Source: Cichorium intybus
Lineage: Eukaryota; Streptophyta; Magnoliopsida; Asterales; Asteraceae
Length of the DNA stretch: 64,000 nt
Assembly: GCA_023525715.1 (NCBI GenBank)
Contig: CM042015.1
Span: 88,494,750 to 88,558,749, forward strand
Direction: 5' to 3'
Positions within the stretch are counted from its first letter, which is position 1, and the number at the start of each line of letters is the position of its first letter. Below, one piece after another: positions 23,604 through 37,247 of this stretch. Below the pieces are notes generated by a model. The model was not told where the DNA came from and ran no database searches. It worked only from the letters and a program-made list of their open reading frames with translations. Position numbers and translations under genes: made by a program.

Positions 23604-25954
23604 GAAATTATATTTTTTTATTAAGAACTAAATGCAAAAAATAGCAATTTACTTTATTTATTTGACGATAAGAGCATCCTACTTTTATATCCCTATATTA
23701 CCTACACTGTACCTTCATTTTTTATTAAGTTTGAATTGAAATTTCGTTGAATTTGGGCAACAATTACTGACCTAGCGATGAGTCTCAGACGGATACAAGT
23801 CTTATTTCCTCCGTCTTGCTAAATCCCTCTCCATTCCCTCAATGAATATGGTGGGGTAACTCGATTTCAGACAACTTTTTGTTCCCCCAACTTTTTACTT
23901 CCCCCCGATTACAGACAGCTTTTGGTTCCATAACCTAGTTTTCTCCCCAAATCAGCGACAACAACAATTTGACTGACGAAAACGGGAACTGAACAAGAAA
24001 TCGAATCAATGTAGTGAGGTGTCGTCTTCGTCGGCGAAGAGAGGGATCACAATCATCTTAGTCAGCATAGAGAGAGCAAGAAATCGAAGGTATAATATGT
24101 CATTCTCCTCATCAGTCAATTATTCTTCTTCTCTATTATTCCTCTGTACCGATGAACTAGTTACCGACGTACCAATTAGAGAACCCGATTAAGAATTAAG
24201 GATCTTAATGATAACCTGATTATATAATTATCTTCAATGGCATTGGTGATTTTATGAAGATCAAAACCTTCCTCTGATTCTCTCTTTTCTATTCTTCCTC
24301 ACACGTACGCCTTTTCTTGCTTTTTTGTAAATGATTTTTTTTGGTTCTGTATCATATTATTCTTCAGCCTTTGTGATTCTTTGTTCTTTTTCTTCTTTTT
24401 CTCTCATGTTCTTCACTTCTCATGTAATGGTCAACATCAATGTACTTTTTCTCTCATGGTCTTCACTTCTCTCAAGTTTTTCTTTTTGTTTTTGGTATTG
24501 CAATCACTGACTACGCTTCACTTGGATAATGAACTAACTTTAGTTTTGCTTGAAGAATGTAAACAATGGAAACCGATTACTTCTAAAATGTGGTTGAGTA
24601 CACTTGAATGTTTTGGCCACCAAACAACTAATATACGATTAACATTAATTTGTTGTATATCATGTTATTGTTGTTCGAGGTCGTGTTTTTAGTTTTGATT
24701 TAACTTGTTGAGGATATTCTATTCCAGGGGCTGTTTTTAAGTGGTGTTTTAAATTGATTATGTGAGTATTGATTACCAAATAGAGGAGTTGAAAGAACAT
24801 GGATGGATAAGAAATATAAAATATGATGAAGGGATACACGCGAGAAGTACATATAGGAAAAAAATAATCCTTCATTAAATCACTAATGAGGTATGCAAAT
24901 GTTTGAAGTAAGAAATTCTAAAGATTCATTGGTGCTCAAGGGAGAAGCTAATGAGGTATGTAAAGAATAACGTGCAATTATATGCTTTTGTAAATATATG
25001 TCCTAATTAGAACAATCCTTTTTTATAAGCTTAATAGACTCTGCATTTTTGGTATAAAATTTACTTTATAAAAGTTTCTTTTGGGGATCATATGTTTTGA
25101 TTTTTATGGGTTTTTTTTGTAAAATTTGTTGTTTAAAGTTCATAATTCTTAAACATCAAGCCAGACTAAAATAGTTCTCATTTCATTTATAAAGACACCA
25201 TCCCCTGAACTATATCACATTTTATACTAGTTTTCTACTTTGTTTCTTTGTTTTTTGGAAGAAGACACCTTTGCACTTTATTTGGTTATCATGACCGAAC
25301 AATTTTTGGACAATTGGTCAAGATTAGCAGATTTATCGTTATATGACTATAATAATCTTTTTACATGTAGGAATCTTTTTATAACTTTGATACATCTAAT
25401 ATATGAATGTTACAGAGAAGGTATAATAGGTTGATGATGCTATATTCTTATTTATCGAGTCTGGATATCACTCGGTAGGAAACTTTTACTGTTTTCGCTT
25501 ATTAAAATTGAGAATGATTTAATTTTAATTAAAATATTCTTGTAAAAGCTTTTGTAACACAACATCCTGCTCTATTGCTCTATTTGTGCAGGTTGATGGA
25601 CATTCGTATAAGCTGCTTCTTAAGAAAGAAAAGGCTCATGACATGGACATAAATTCGGTTCGATGGACATCTCCAATGCCAATCATCACTATCGCTATTT
25701 CACCCTTCAATTAACTTTGAAAATTGTTGTTTTCGTACAAATTTCAATTACTATAGCTTTTAGAAGGCATGATGTTGTTGTCGAAATGTGCTAATTCTAT
25801 GCAATTACGTTTTATAATTGAAATTTTCAGTTTTGATATAGATTGTCTTATGGCATTTATGTAATCTATCTGGCTTGTTCCATTTCATTATCTAACATTA
25901 ATTAATGTTTCTATTTTTTTATCTTACTCTTGAATATGAAGATGATAGAAACGA
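23604..25954. other. intergenic DNA, no gene recognised
   Basis: AT-rich sequence. A GC-richer patch at 23990-24100 with purine runs looks like a leader sequence but leads into no convincing coding frame. Possibly the interior of a CACTA element whose right end is at 26319; the left end was not found. Confidence 0.35.
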
Positions 25955-26319
25955 GGAAATCCATTTTTCTGACGGATCACTGACAGAATTGAGGAAATCT
26001 TAAAATGGCATTTTGCAACGGAATACCGACGGAATATTCCGTTGCTAAAAGGGTCGCAAAATGTGCTGTTTGAGCTACCGTAGTGGCATATTGCGAGGGA
26101 TGTACCTTCGCTAAATTTGTCGCAACCCAAGAAACAGTCCATCGCTAACTGTCGCAAACCCAAAACTTTTCGTCGCTAAATCCCTCGATGACAATTTAGA
26201 CGACTTATTCTTTGCTATGGAGGAAACCCGTCGCTGCTCCGTCGCAAAAAGCCATTTAGCGACGAGCGACGGAATACCAACGGAAAATTCTGTCGCTGAT
26301 GCCCTAGTTTCTAGTAGTG
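25955..26319. mobile_element. CACTA (En/Spm-type) transposon end
   Basis: Ends ...CCTAGTTTCTAGTAGTG, the reverse complement of the plant CACTA terminus CACTACTAGAAA. The preceding 350 bases are crowded with GTCGCTAA, GCGACGG and CGTCGC motifs on both strands, the usual subterminal repeats of this superfamily. The matching left end is not in evidence, so the element is partial or diverged. Confidence 0.65.
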
Positions 26320-26554
26320 TTATGTTTTTTAGTATTCTAATTATAATTTCATCCCACTTAGCGCTATCTAGTTTTATGTTGTTGAATGAACTTTTAATGT
26401 TGTGAAATATGTATCCGAAAGTTTTTATGTTTTTGGCTGAAGTTATCAATAAACCAGATCTGGCGCAAATTACCCCAAACCACATGAATCATTCGTGTAA
26501 TTAATTTACTCTAGAAAAGATCTTAATTTTATTAGAAGTTGAAATAATTTTTTT

Positions 26555-26743
26555 AAACTGCCAATTTATAGACGGCCTGGTGAAAAATTCTGTTGCTAAA
26601 ATGGTAATAAAATCCGTCACTAAAGTGGTTATAAAACTCGTTGTTAAAAGCCTTCGTCAATAAATGTTTCCGTCAGTTTCGTTGAAAATCAGTCACTAGA
26701 ACCATTACCCGGCAGCAGAAAAAGGGGAAGTTCTCTACTAGTG
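26555..26743. mobile_element. second CACTA-type transposon end
   Basis: Ends ...AAGTTCTCTACTAGTG, the reverse complement of CACTAGTAGAGAAC. It is preceded by diverged subterminal motifs (GTTGCTAAA, GTCACTAAA, TTCGTCAATAAA). Same orientation as the end at 26319, so these are two separate or rearranged elements. Confidence 0.5.
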
Positions 26744-27828
26744 GATATTACATTTGTAGGTCATCGATAATGAGAAGATTAATTACCTTTTTGGAGATCA
26801 CTAAAAGCCTCATCACGGGTTTGAGAATGAAATTCTAGAATCATGTAAATCAATGTCCGAATTTGATATTTCGATCCTTAATGCGTGAGTATCACGAAAT
26901 CCATATTGAGATAATTCAAAAGGAACGGATTCTATTTTAGGCACAAAAACAAGTCCAGGGTTTTTCGATGATTGAGAAATTAAATTCGTAATCTTACTAT
27001 ATGTCGACGTGTAACGTTCCTAATCTTTTGAAGAAAACAGGAAAACTAGATCTGTGAATATAAGGGCGGTTAGAGGGTATCGATGTCAGCATCAGCATCA
27101 GCATGACCATCATCGCCAGCACGTGCTGATGCTAATGTTGAACACTATGAAATGCTGATGTTGATCACAGAATTCATTATTACCATTTATGACCAAATCC
27201 TTATACATTTGTGATGCTAGGGGCTCTACCTCTAGGACCCTGCACGGTGACACAACCCTGTTGACCCTGCTATTTAGTCGTACACACATCAACTTAGTTT
27301 AATACAACTGTGCACTCCCGCCCATCCTCACTTGTATTAGAATTAAAGTGTGAACTCATTGACATACTTATCATTTTCCATTATACTAAAATGTTTAAGG
27401 GATACTAAATAGGTCAACTCTTACACACATACGACCATTGTTACACAGTAGAAGTTGATTAAAGAACATGAACGAAGGAAGAAGATGACGTGAAGAAAAA
27501 ATCAATCAAAAGATGACAAAAAGTTATTTATGTCCATGTAAGATCTGCAAAGAGAAGGAAGAATGAAAAGACCCATAAGTAATTGTGTGATAAAACCATG
27601 TATAGAAAAAGATTCCTTTTAGGATCAAAATTAAAGAAAATAACAAACCACACGTACAATTTTTGCAAGTTACTTTAAATACAAATACACACATACACCA
27701 TCCCAATGACTCAAAACTTACATGTAAAGGAAATCATGATACAACTTAATTTCTGAAAATTAATAAAAGAAAATGAAGATGCTCTAACTTAAGAACCCTA
27801 AAGTTTAGTGATCCTTTAAGTTGACATA
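26744..27828. other. downstream flank of the NPF transporter gene
   Basis: No gene recognised. A short GCATCA tandem and its inverted partner (TGATGC) lie near 27085-27135. Confidence 0.4.
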
Positions 27829-30124
27829 TTATAAAGCCTCCATTGAAGGTTTCAGTGTCCTCAACTGATGTACCTCATGCTCATGCTCAGCATCAAGAGT
27901 CTGTGGCCTATACTTGTACCTCATTGCAACAAACAAATAGACTATGAAATTGATCAAACTCAATATAGCAAGCAGCCAGTAGAACAGTTCCAGATGATTC
28001 CTATTTATGTTGTTCCCAGCCAACCATCCTCCACTTTTTGTCCCTCTTTTTGTTGCATGGTTAACAATCTTTACCATGATACCACTCAGGAAATACCCCA
28101 TTGCCATTGAACTCCAAAGAAAGCAAGAAGAGATGGATTTGATTGACTTTGGTGCTTGAGAGTAGAAAAACTCAAGTAGTCCAACGTAAGTGAACATATC
28201 AGCTATACCAAAAACAAAATATTGGAACGATAACCAGAAAACACTAATGGGCAGTGGTTGAAGCACAGGAACTGCATCCAGCATGTTGTGGTCTCTAGCT
28301 ACATCTTTTCTCTTCACTTCCATAATCCCCGCAATTGCCATTGAAAAAGAAGAGAGGAGAAGGCCTACTCCAATTCTTTGCAAGTAAGTTATGCCAGTGG
28401 GGATCCCAGTAAATTTGCGTAGCAAAGGTACAAGAATTTGGTCGTAAATTGGAACTAAGATGACAAGAAATGCCACAGGAATAATTGGGAGGGATGCTGG
28501 TGGCATATTGAATGATTTTGTGAGCTTGATGTCCATGGTGACCCCTTGTTGGACTGAGAACGTTTGGAGTTGGGCTAAGCAAAGTGTCATAATAATACTA
28601 CACAAGAAAACTGGAACCATTGCTAACAAGATTTTCGCATTTTCAACTTGTGTGACCCTGCAAAGTTTCCATGGACCTGAAGGTACAGTGTTATCAGATC
28701 GGATCGCTGCTTTGTCTAGGCACCTATACATATATAACGAGAACAATTAATCATTTAGCTGCATAACTACAAAACCAGATGGACGTTTAAAGAGAGAAGA
28801 ACCCGCAAAATTAAAATTAGATAAAAAATTTAACCTGTAAACATCTCTGTGGGGTAAGAATTCCTCATGAAGTGCAGCTTCTTTGTCCATTGGGATTTCG
28901 TGAAGTTCTGAAGGGTCTTCAGGAAGTTGAAGGTTACTATTTCTAATTGCTGCAACATAAACCTGAGAAGTAAAATAAGCTTAGGGTTAATCCTCCTAAG
29001 TTTCCTTACAGTCTACTCGGCAAAATCTGGACGTGTTAAATTTTTGCAAACCTGTATGATTTCAGTAATGGCGCTGCTTCCTTGCACAACGTATATACGA
29101 TACCAGGGCAATCCACAAATAATGGTGACCCCACCCAAGAACATGGCAATCATTGAAAGCCCGAAGCCGTAGTCAAAGCCTTTGTTGTCTTGAACCCAAA
29201 CGAAGAAAGTTAAGCTAATACAACCCCCACTTGCAACACCGAGTAGCAACCAGTTAAAGAAGGTTGACATCTGTGCAGCCTCTTTCGGATCCTTTTCTTC
29301 GAATTGATCTGCACCATGTGATGGCAATGCTGCTTTTACACCCGCACCACCAACAGCCAGCAGGTAGATCGCAGAGAACAGCATCACAGCGTTTGATCCG
29401 CTCAGTTTCTCACAGTGTGACGTTGGCAGAAAGATGTTGCAAAGAGGTGGTTTAAATTTTGGATAGTGAGCTTGTAAAGTGAGGAGTGAAAGTCCCTACA
29501 TAAAGTAATCATCGATCAATAAAATTAATCCACCACAAGAAATATTTAAAAAATCATTTTCTATATATGAATATATAAACTTACCAAAAATTCTATAAAT
29601 GCGGCGATAAGAACAGTTCTAAATCGACCAATATAGGTGTCAGCAAGAACAGCCATAAGTATGGAAAGAATATAACTGGTGCCCATGAAGTTGGTTAGGT
29701 GGTTAGCTGCATCGGCTATGTCATAATGCATCACCGTATTGAAATAAAACACCAAATTCACCGCCAGTGCGAGATTTGCCATGTTTTCAAACGCGAACGT
29801 TGCTGGAACACAAAATTCAGCATAAAACCACCTTAATTTCTTGCATTAGTAAAAACTTTGTATATAAACGTTTAGGAAGAAATGAATTCTACCTACTACG
29901 ATAACTGCAGCTCGCATGCCTCCATGCTTATTCTTTGTAGCAGCTCTTCCTTTCCAGTCCACCTTACCTTCAACGAACACATCTTTTTCCTGATAATTGG
30001 ATGAAAATATAAATGAATGAACATAAAGGCACTGAAAAGCATTAACAATATGAAAATAAACACAACAATATATATATCTGAGAATTACCATAAGGTTCAT
30101 GATAACTGGGGTTCTTTGGTTCAT
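27829..30124 (-). CDS. NRT1/PTR family (NPF) proton-coupled transporter, NPF4-like, six exons
   Basis: Minus-strand exons are 30124-30089, 29989-29893, 29802-29585, 29495-29052, 28962-28835 and 28723-27829. All junctions are GT-AG and keep frame, giving about 605 residues, a normal NPF length. NPF/POT proteins are 12-helix membrane carriers moving nitrate, peptides or hormones with protons. Seen: VDWKGRAATKNKHGGMRAA near the N terminus, FAFENMANLALAVNLV in helix 1 (the usual ExxER motif is not present in canonical form), LTNFMGTSYILSILMAVLADTYIGR, LPSHGADQFEE, FFNWLL, LQRIGVGL, LSFQYFVFGIADMFTYVGLLEFFYSQAP and a C-terminal NHLELFYWLLAILSLINF. The clade assignment to NPF4 (which includes ABA/nitrate carriers) is by eye. 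No lesion seen. Confidence 0.92.
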
Positions 30125-31590
30125 GAGACTGCTACAAGAAAGAATCAGAAGTTATGAGAATGGTGGAAACACAGTTTAATACGATATATATAGAAATATC
30201 TATGTTGTGCTGCTTCTATAAAAATCTAAGTGACAAAGGGCATAGAAGTAATTAACTAATTTATTTTTTTTATGTTGAATAGTTAATGATAATAATTGAA
30301 TAATAACAACCAATTAAATTGGCGTGGATTGGAATCATTTATTTGGAATTTCATTTCAAACAAATCATCGGAGATTGTCCAGACCTGTTCAATATGCAAT
30401 GTTATAATCTTTTGGCAATAAGAGAAGGCACTTTTTCATGAAAATACAAATACAAAAGGATATTTGACTGATTCACATGACGGACGAGAAAAAACACCAG
30501 CTCGCAAGGCTTAAACGGCCTAACTTTTAAACCGGATTTTTAATTACAAGACATGCAATCCGTCAACAATATGCCTACGTACCGTCACACACATCTAGGC
30601 AAACTGCTATACGTAGTTACGTACCCCTTTGCTCACTCTCGGGGCTTAATTTCGCCATTTAGGTGCTTACAAGATTTATCGTTTTATAAATTTTTATATT
30701 TAAATATCATACGAAATTTGAGATTTTCTTCACTCTCACATAATTAGTTAGGAATAGGTATTTTAATTATAACTATGAATTTTTTAGAATTTTACAATCT
30801 TAGTGACCATATGTATGTCTAAAATAAATATTCAACAATTAATATATTCATCAAATTGTACAGCTCCTTTTTTGAACAGCAAGAGAATATTTTATTAGAC
30901 ACTACCGAGATGCTAGGGGAAAATACTCAAATTAAATGAAACCCTAAATTATAACAGCCAATGAATAACACTTTCAAGAATGATTGAATTCCGTCCAATA
31001 TCCCCTCTCTTGCCGACTTGCGGAAAGCAACGAAGGGGTTCCAAACAAGGAGGCAAGAACATTTGATTAGAGGATGATGGCGATGTATACAGCCTAGCTA
31101 GTTAATGCTGTTAACATTGGCCTTCACTTTTTGTATTTTAGGGTGCATCCGTTTGGAGTAGAGATAACCACTAGGGGTTAACTAATCCAGTTTATTTTAA
31201 AGACGATGTATACAGCTTAGTTAATTAATCTTCTTCTTACTTTGACGCCTGTTTTTCAAGTGACGCTGCATGAAAGCAACCATGTAAAGTTGTTTTCAGG
31301 TTTTGTTTTATTTGTTTTAAAGACCCAAAAAACATCATGCAGAATATAAGGAACTTTGCTGACATCAAATGATAGATCATATGGTTAAATCAGATGTAAA
31401 TTAGTATAATATTACTGGTTTAATCGTTCATTTGTTTATTTGATAATTAATTTTTGTTTTTCCGTTCACTTTTTGTAATCATTACCTCGAGTTATACTTT
31501 GGTTAGGCTAAGTTACAACGTTTGGTTGTCATTTTCAATCATAGTGTGACTAGTAACTAGAAGATAGTTTATATACAGATAAAATGACAT
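30125..31590. other. upstream region of the NPF gene and intergenic DNA
   Basis: About 60 bases before the start codon the minus strand reads TATATATCG, a possible TATA element. No further gene or RNA recognised. Confidence 0.35.
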
Positions 31591-31612
31591 TTAGGTAGCG
31601 TTTCGTACGTAG

Positions 31613-31943
31613 TAGAAATGAGATTTTGGACCTTGTACTCGATCCGAATCGGGTCTTGGACTTGGACCCGGACCAAACCGGACCTAGTTTGTGTCCCATG
31701 GGTACAGTTCTCGGTACTAGATATCTATGAAATCGGTTCTTCCGTCCATCGGGTTCGGTTCGGTTCGGGCCGAGTCCGGAACTAAACATATCCCTTAATA
31801 GCATATTTCCTTGTATAACCGAACCGGAACCGGAAGCGGAGTATACGGTCCGGTTCTCGGTTTTTTGTTTCTTACAAAATCGGTTCTCGGTTCTTCGGTT
31901 CGTGGTCCGGTTCGGTCCGGGTCCGGACCCGTGCTCATCCCTA
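31613..31943. mobile_element. hAT-type MITE rich in GGTTCGG motifs, nested
   Basis: Right end CTCATCCCTA is the same terminus as the MITE at 3500-3804; the left end TAGAAATGAG is a decayed form. Flanks GTACGTAG (31605-31612) and TTACATAG (31944-31951) agree at 6 of 8 positions. The interior is rich in CGGTTCGG/GGTCCGG. Inserted 19 bases inside the Harbinger terminus. Confidence 0.65.
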
Positions 31944-32143
31944 TTACATAGTACTGGATGGAACAGAACAAAACAAGTCACTTTTAATTAGCATTTGACG
32001 TGGATGGGACTAGAACAATGACCAAGTCAAATAAGATTAATTTATTAAATTTTAGTCCCACCTAAAAGGGTGGAATAAGGTGGAACAGGAAGCCAAATAT
32101 CAAAAAGGTCATTTTAACTGTCTCATCTATAGGCCATCGTTAC

Positions 32144-32528
32144 TCACACCCACCCACACCTTCACCCCAACCCCAACCCCCAACACCCCAACCCACCCCA
32201 CCTTACACCTCCTACACACCTACACCCCCACCCCCATCCCACATTATCCATACCCACACCCCCACCCAATCCCTCACCCATACCTATACCCATATCCACA
32301 CCGCCACCGCTACCCCCACTACCACCACCACCCCAACCCCAACCACAACCCCTATCCCCACCCCTATACTCATATCCACACCTACACCCACACCCCACCT
32401 CTACCCATACCCTCACCCACACCCACACCCCTACCCCAACCTCAACCCCTAACTCCCAACCACCCGACTCCACCCCACCCCGCTCCACCTAACCTCCACC
32501 CTCACCCTCACCCTCACCGCCACACACA
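32144..32528. repeat. C-rich degenerate minisatellite (CCCAnC-type), G-quadruplex-prone
   Basis: About 385 bases in which the plus strand is almost only C, A and T in units such as CACCCC, AACCCC, TACCCC and CCCTCA, with very few G. The complementary strand therefore has dozens of GGG and GGGG runs at short spacing. All plus frames remain open and give a false TPTPHP-type protein. Confidence 0.9.
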
Positions 32529-32736
32529 TGCGAGGTTGCTTATTTATAATTATATTATGGTAAAATGTTTTAGAAACATTTTACAAATTGAGGACAACCT
32601 AATAATTTTAACATATTTTTATGTCTTGTCCTAGTGTGACCAAACACTATAGATAAGAACTAATTTATTCCCGTCCAGTCAAGTCCAGTCTCGTCCTGTT
32701 TAGTACAGTCTTGTCCGTGTACCAAACGCTACCTTA

Positions 32737-34687
<1,951 letters not shown>

Positions 34688-34935
34688 GTTAAGGTTGAAT
34701 TTGGTCAGTTAACTTTCTAATTTATGCTCATTTGATCACTTAAATCTGTTTAAGTTCTAAAAGGTCGCCTAACTATTTATTTATTTCTGAAATGGTCATT
34801 ATGACCGGTTATAACGGGTCATAGCAACCATTTAAAAAATAAATAAAAACTTAGGTAACCTTATAGAACTTAAACCAAGTTAAGTGACCAAATAAGCACA
34901 AATCAGAAATTTAAGTGACCAAATTCGACCTTAAC
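34688..34935. mobile_element. foldback MITE, 248 bp
   Basis: Almost the whole element is an inverted repeat. The left half starts GTTAAGGTTGAATTTGGTCA and the right half ends TGACCAAATTCGACCTTAAC, with matching inner blocks (TTTAAGTTCTA / TAGAACTTAAA) down to a centre near GGTTATAACGGGTCAT. No convincing target duplication was identified, so the superfamily is open. Confidence 0.8.
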
Positions 34936-35629
34936 CCTAAAATATATCAAACTTAATGTTGGAGTAATTTAAAAGTTTGAGTCTTGAAATCTTTAACCAA
35001 GTTTTTAAACCCGAATTCTATTTTTTTATTTCAACCGTGGTTCCAGGTCACCGGTCCAACCGGTATTTTGAGAAAATCGGTCGGTTCAATCCGAGTCGGA
35101 AATTAACAAAAACCCAGTCCTAATTGACCCGCTCTTTTCACCAGGTCACGGTCCAATCGGTTCAACCGGCCCGGTCAATCCTTTATTGCCACATGGCCAT
35201 TTCCTATACCTCTTTACATGCCACGTGTCCATTTATGGTGAAGCTTTATTTTATTTTCTCGCTTTGTGTTTTACCCACGAAATCAAATTGAAAAGCCTAA
35301 ATTCAAGTCTAACATTTAGCCACAAGATCAGTGATCTTTTAATTTGAAATACTGATTTGGAGGAATTCAATATTTTCCAAAACTAATCGTCAATCTTAGT
35401 AGTTATGTCGTTACAAATACATCTCGATTGTAGTTGCGATTGAAAGATCTTTAAATCTAACTCGACGATCTATAATTAGTATAATGAATGGTGATTGTTG
35501 TTTTTGTACGCCGTCAATGATGAGAAATCAAAAATGATTGTTTGGTTTTGTTACAGATCTCTTCCATCGTTCCATCCATCAAATTCAAATAAATATTTTG
35601 AGTTTGCATCTACAAATAAACATAGACTA
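34936..35629. other. intergenic DNA
   Basis: No gene recognised. 35030-35190 has CCGGTCCAACCGG-type motifs like the interior of the hAT MITEs but no recognisable termini. Confidence 0.4.
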
Positions 35630-35638
35630 TTGAACCTA

Positions 35639-36964
35639 GACAAAATTACAGTTTTGGTCCCTAAAGTATACCAAATATTTTACCTTAGGACATATTATCA
35701 GAAAATCACGGTTTTGGTCTCTAAAGTTTACAAATGGTTTCAGATCAGTCCCTGGGGCATATAAAAAGACTGAAATACCCTTTCTATTTTCTTTTTCATT
35801 TTTATTTTAATATATTATTTATTAAATCAATTTAAAAAAAGGAAAAATAAACCCACCCATCCCACTACCCCCTCCCCCTCCCCGTTTACAGTTGTCGCTG
35901 GAAGTGCAGATCACCATAAAAAACCCCACCCCCTTCCCCACCCCACCCGTATCTCTCTCTCTCTAATTAGTTTCAAACCGCTTCAAGATGGCTTCACAAT
36001 AAGCCCCTCATCGGCGCTTGGGTTTACGCCTGGTAGTCAAACTCCGATTAAGTACACCACGGAGCAGGGGAAATATCACCGCCGACGGCTAGTTTATGCC
36101 ACCCAAAGGAGCAGGGGCAATATCACTGCCAACTACACTATGACGTGGAGACTCCCCGTTGACTCTGGGTTTGGGTACCTGCTCAGGCTCCATTTTTGCA
36201 GCATTATACAACAATACACGTCTAAAGGACTTGTTATTTTTAGGATATTCATTTAATAATCAAACTACTAAGGAAGAAGTCGATTTATTCTACTGGACTA
36301 AGGTAGTGGGCATGCTGTATACAAGGATTACGTTGTGTTTGCCAATGTCCCGGATCCTAAGGGAAGCAAACAAGATATATGGCTCGCAATGCATCCTAAT
36401 GAACAATCTGAAGAGTATCGTGACTTGTTTTTGAATGGTTTGGAAGTCTTCAAGTTGAACATGACAACTGGGAATCTTGCTGCCCCCATCCTAGAACTTA
36501 CTGATACAACCCCACCACCACCAGCGTCGTCGACATCTGCCGTAAAAGGGACGAACAACAAGGTTTAAAATTCCTCCTCCAGTAATGTCAATACCGATAG
36601 TCGGAGATGGGATAGCGACCAAGGTTCAAAATTCGTACCCTCCAACATCCTCACCACCTCGTGTCCATCAGAACCTTTACCGTCCAAAGCTCCTTCAGCC
36701 GATGGAAAACAATACGACACTACTTGGATCTTTAACACTTCTTCATTCGCCTACAAATTCCTGGTCTCCATAGGACCCAAATTCCTATGCCTCTATTTCT
36801 TACCTGTCTTTGTTCAAGAAAATGGTATTGCTCTTTTTAATAATCAACTCTTTTTATTAATCATCAGCAAAAGATCAATGTAATCGATACAACTATTCCT
36901 ATTAAAATTTCACAATATAACAAAGTATGAAGGAAATGGAGATAAATGTGGGGCTGGTGGTTAA

Positions 36965-37002
<38 letters not shown>

Positions 37003-37238
37003 CGGGGTGGGGTGGGGAAGGGGGTGGGTTATATTTTCTTTTTTTATTATTAATAAAGAAAATAATAAATTCAAAGAAAAAAAAAATAAATTAAAAAGGG
37101 CAATTTAGTCTTTTTACCTGACCCGAGGACCGATTTGTAATGTTTCACAAACCTTAGTAACCAAAACTGTGATTTTTTTTAGTTAGTCCTAAAGTGAAAT
37201 ATTTGACAAACTTTAGGGACCAAAACTGTAATTTTGTC
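35639..37238. mobile_element. Pack-MULE carrying receptor-kinase gene fragments
   Basis: A 1.6-kb element with perfect 9-bp target duplication TTGAACCTA (35630-35638 and 37239-37247), the Mutator signature. Long imperfect TIRs (about 35639-35960 and 36935-37238) start GACAAAATTACAGTTTTGGT and end with its complement. The arms share further blocks including ATCACAGTTTTGG-like, AAAAAGACT, CCCACCCC and the (CT)n run. No transposase is encoded. The unique interior holds two pieces of a CrRLK1L receptor kinase ectodomain (see 36010-36835), so this is a gene-capturing, non-autonomous MULE. Confidence 0.9.
36010..36835 (+). pseudogene. captured, reordered fragments of a FERONIA/CrRLK1L malectin-like ectodomain
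   Basis: The first piece (about 36010-36535) reads, with frameshifts, GFTPGSQTPIKYTTEQGKY, LVYATQRSRGN, WRLPVDSGFGYLLRLHFC, VYKDYVVFANVPDP, DIWLAMHPN and LFLNGLEVFKLN. These belong to the second malectin-like half of CrRLK1L kinases. The second piece (about 36588-36835) reads DSRWDSDQGSKFVPSN, IFNTSSFAYKFLVSIGPKFL and CLYFLP, from the first half of that ectodomain. The order is thus swapped relative to the parent gene. Transmembrane and kinase parts are absent and frames are broken, so no receptor can be made; a transcript could still carry sense homology to the parent gene. Confidence 0.85.
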
Positions 37239-37247
37239 TTGAACCTA

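Larger units (their letters stand above)
31594..32733. mobile_element. PIF/Harbinger-like element carrying a nested hAT MITE and a minisatellite
   Basis: Ends GGTAGCGTTTCGTAC and GTACCAAACGCTACC (one mismatch), flanked by TTA at 31591-31593 and 32734-32736. The interior holds a hAT MITE (31613-31943) and the C-rich array at 32144-32528. Without these the element would be about 0.4 kb. Tandem GTCCAGTC/GTCTTGTC motifs sit near the right end. Confidence 0.8.

Noticed and set aside
25924..26485. Overlapping open frames on both strands
   Set aside because: They arise from the GTCGCTAA/GCGACGG subterminal repeats of a CACTA end.
32144..32528. Interstitial telomere repeat
   Set aside because: The array is C-rich but lacks the regular CCCTAAA unit of plant telomeres; units are irregular CCCA/CCCT types.
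32080..32634. Proline/threonine/histidine-rich protein frame
   Set aside because: Produced by the C-rich minisatellite. The composition follows the DNA repeat, with no conserved domain or start context.
36010..36835. Captured fragment derived from the nearby LRR-malectin kinase at 44151-50882
   Set aside because: The motifs (IWLAMHPN, LNGLEVFKLN, FTPGSQTPIKYTTEQ) are of the CrRLK1L type and do not match the malectin domain of that neighbour.
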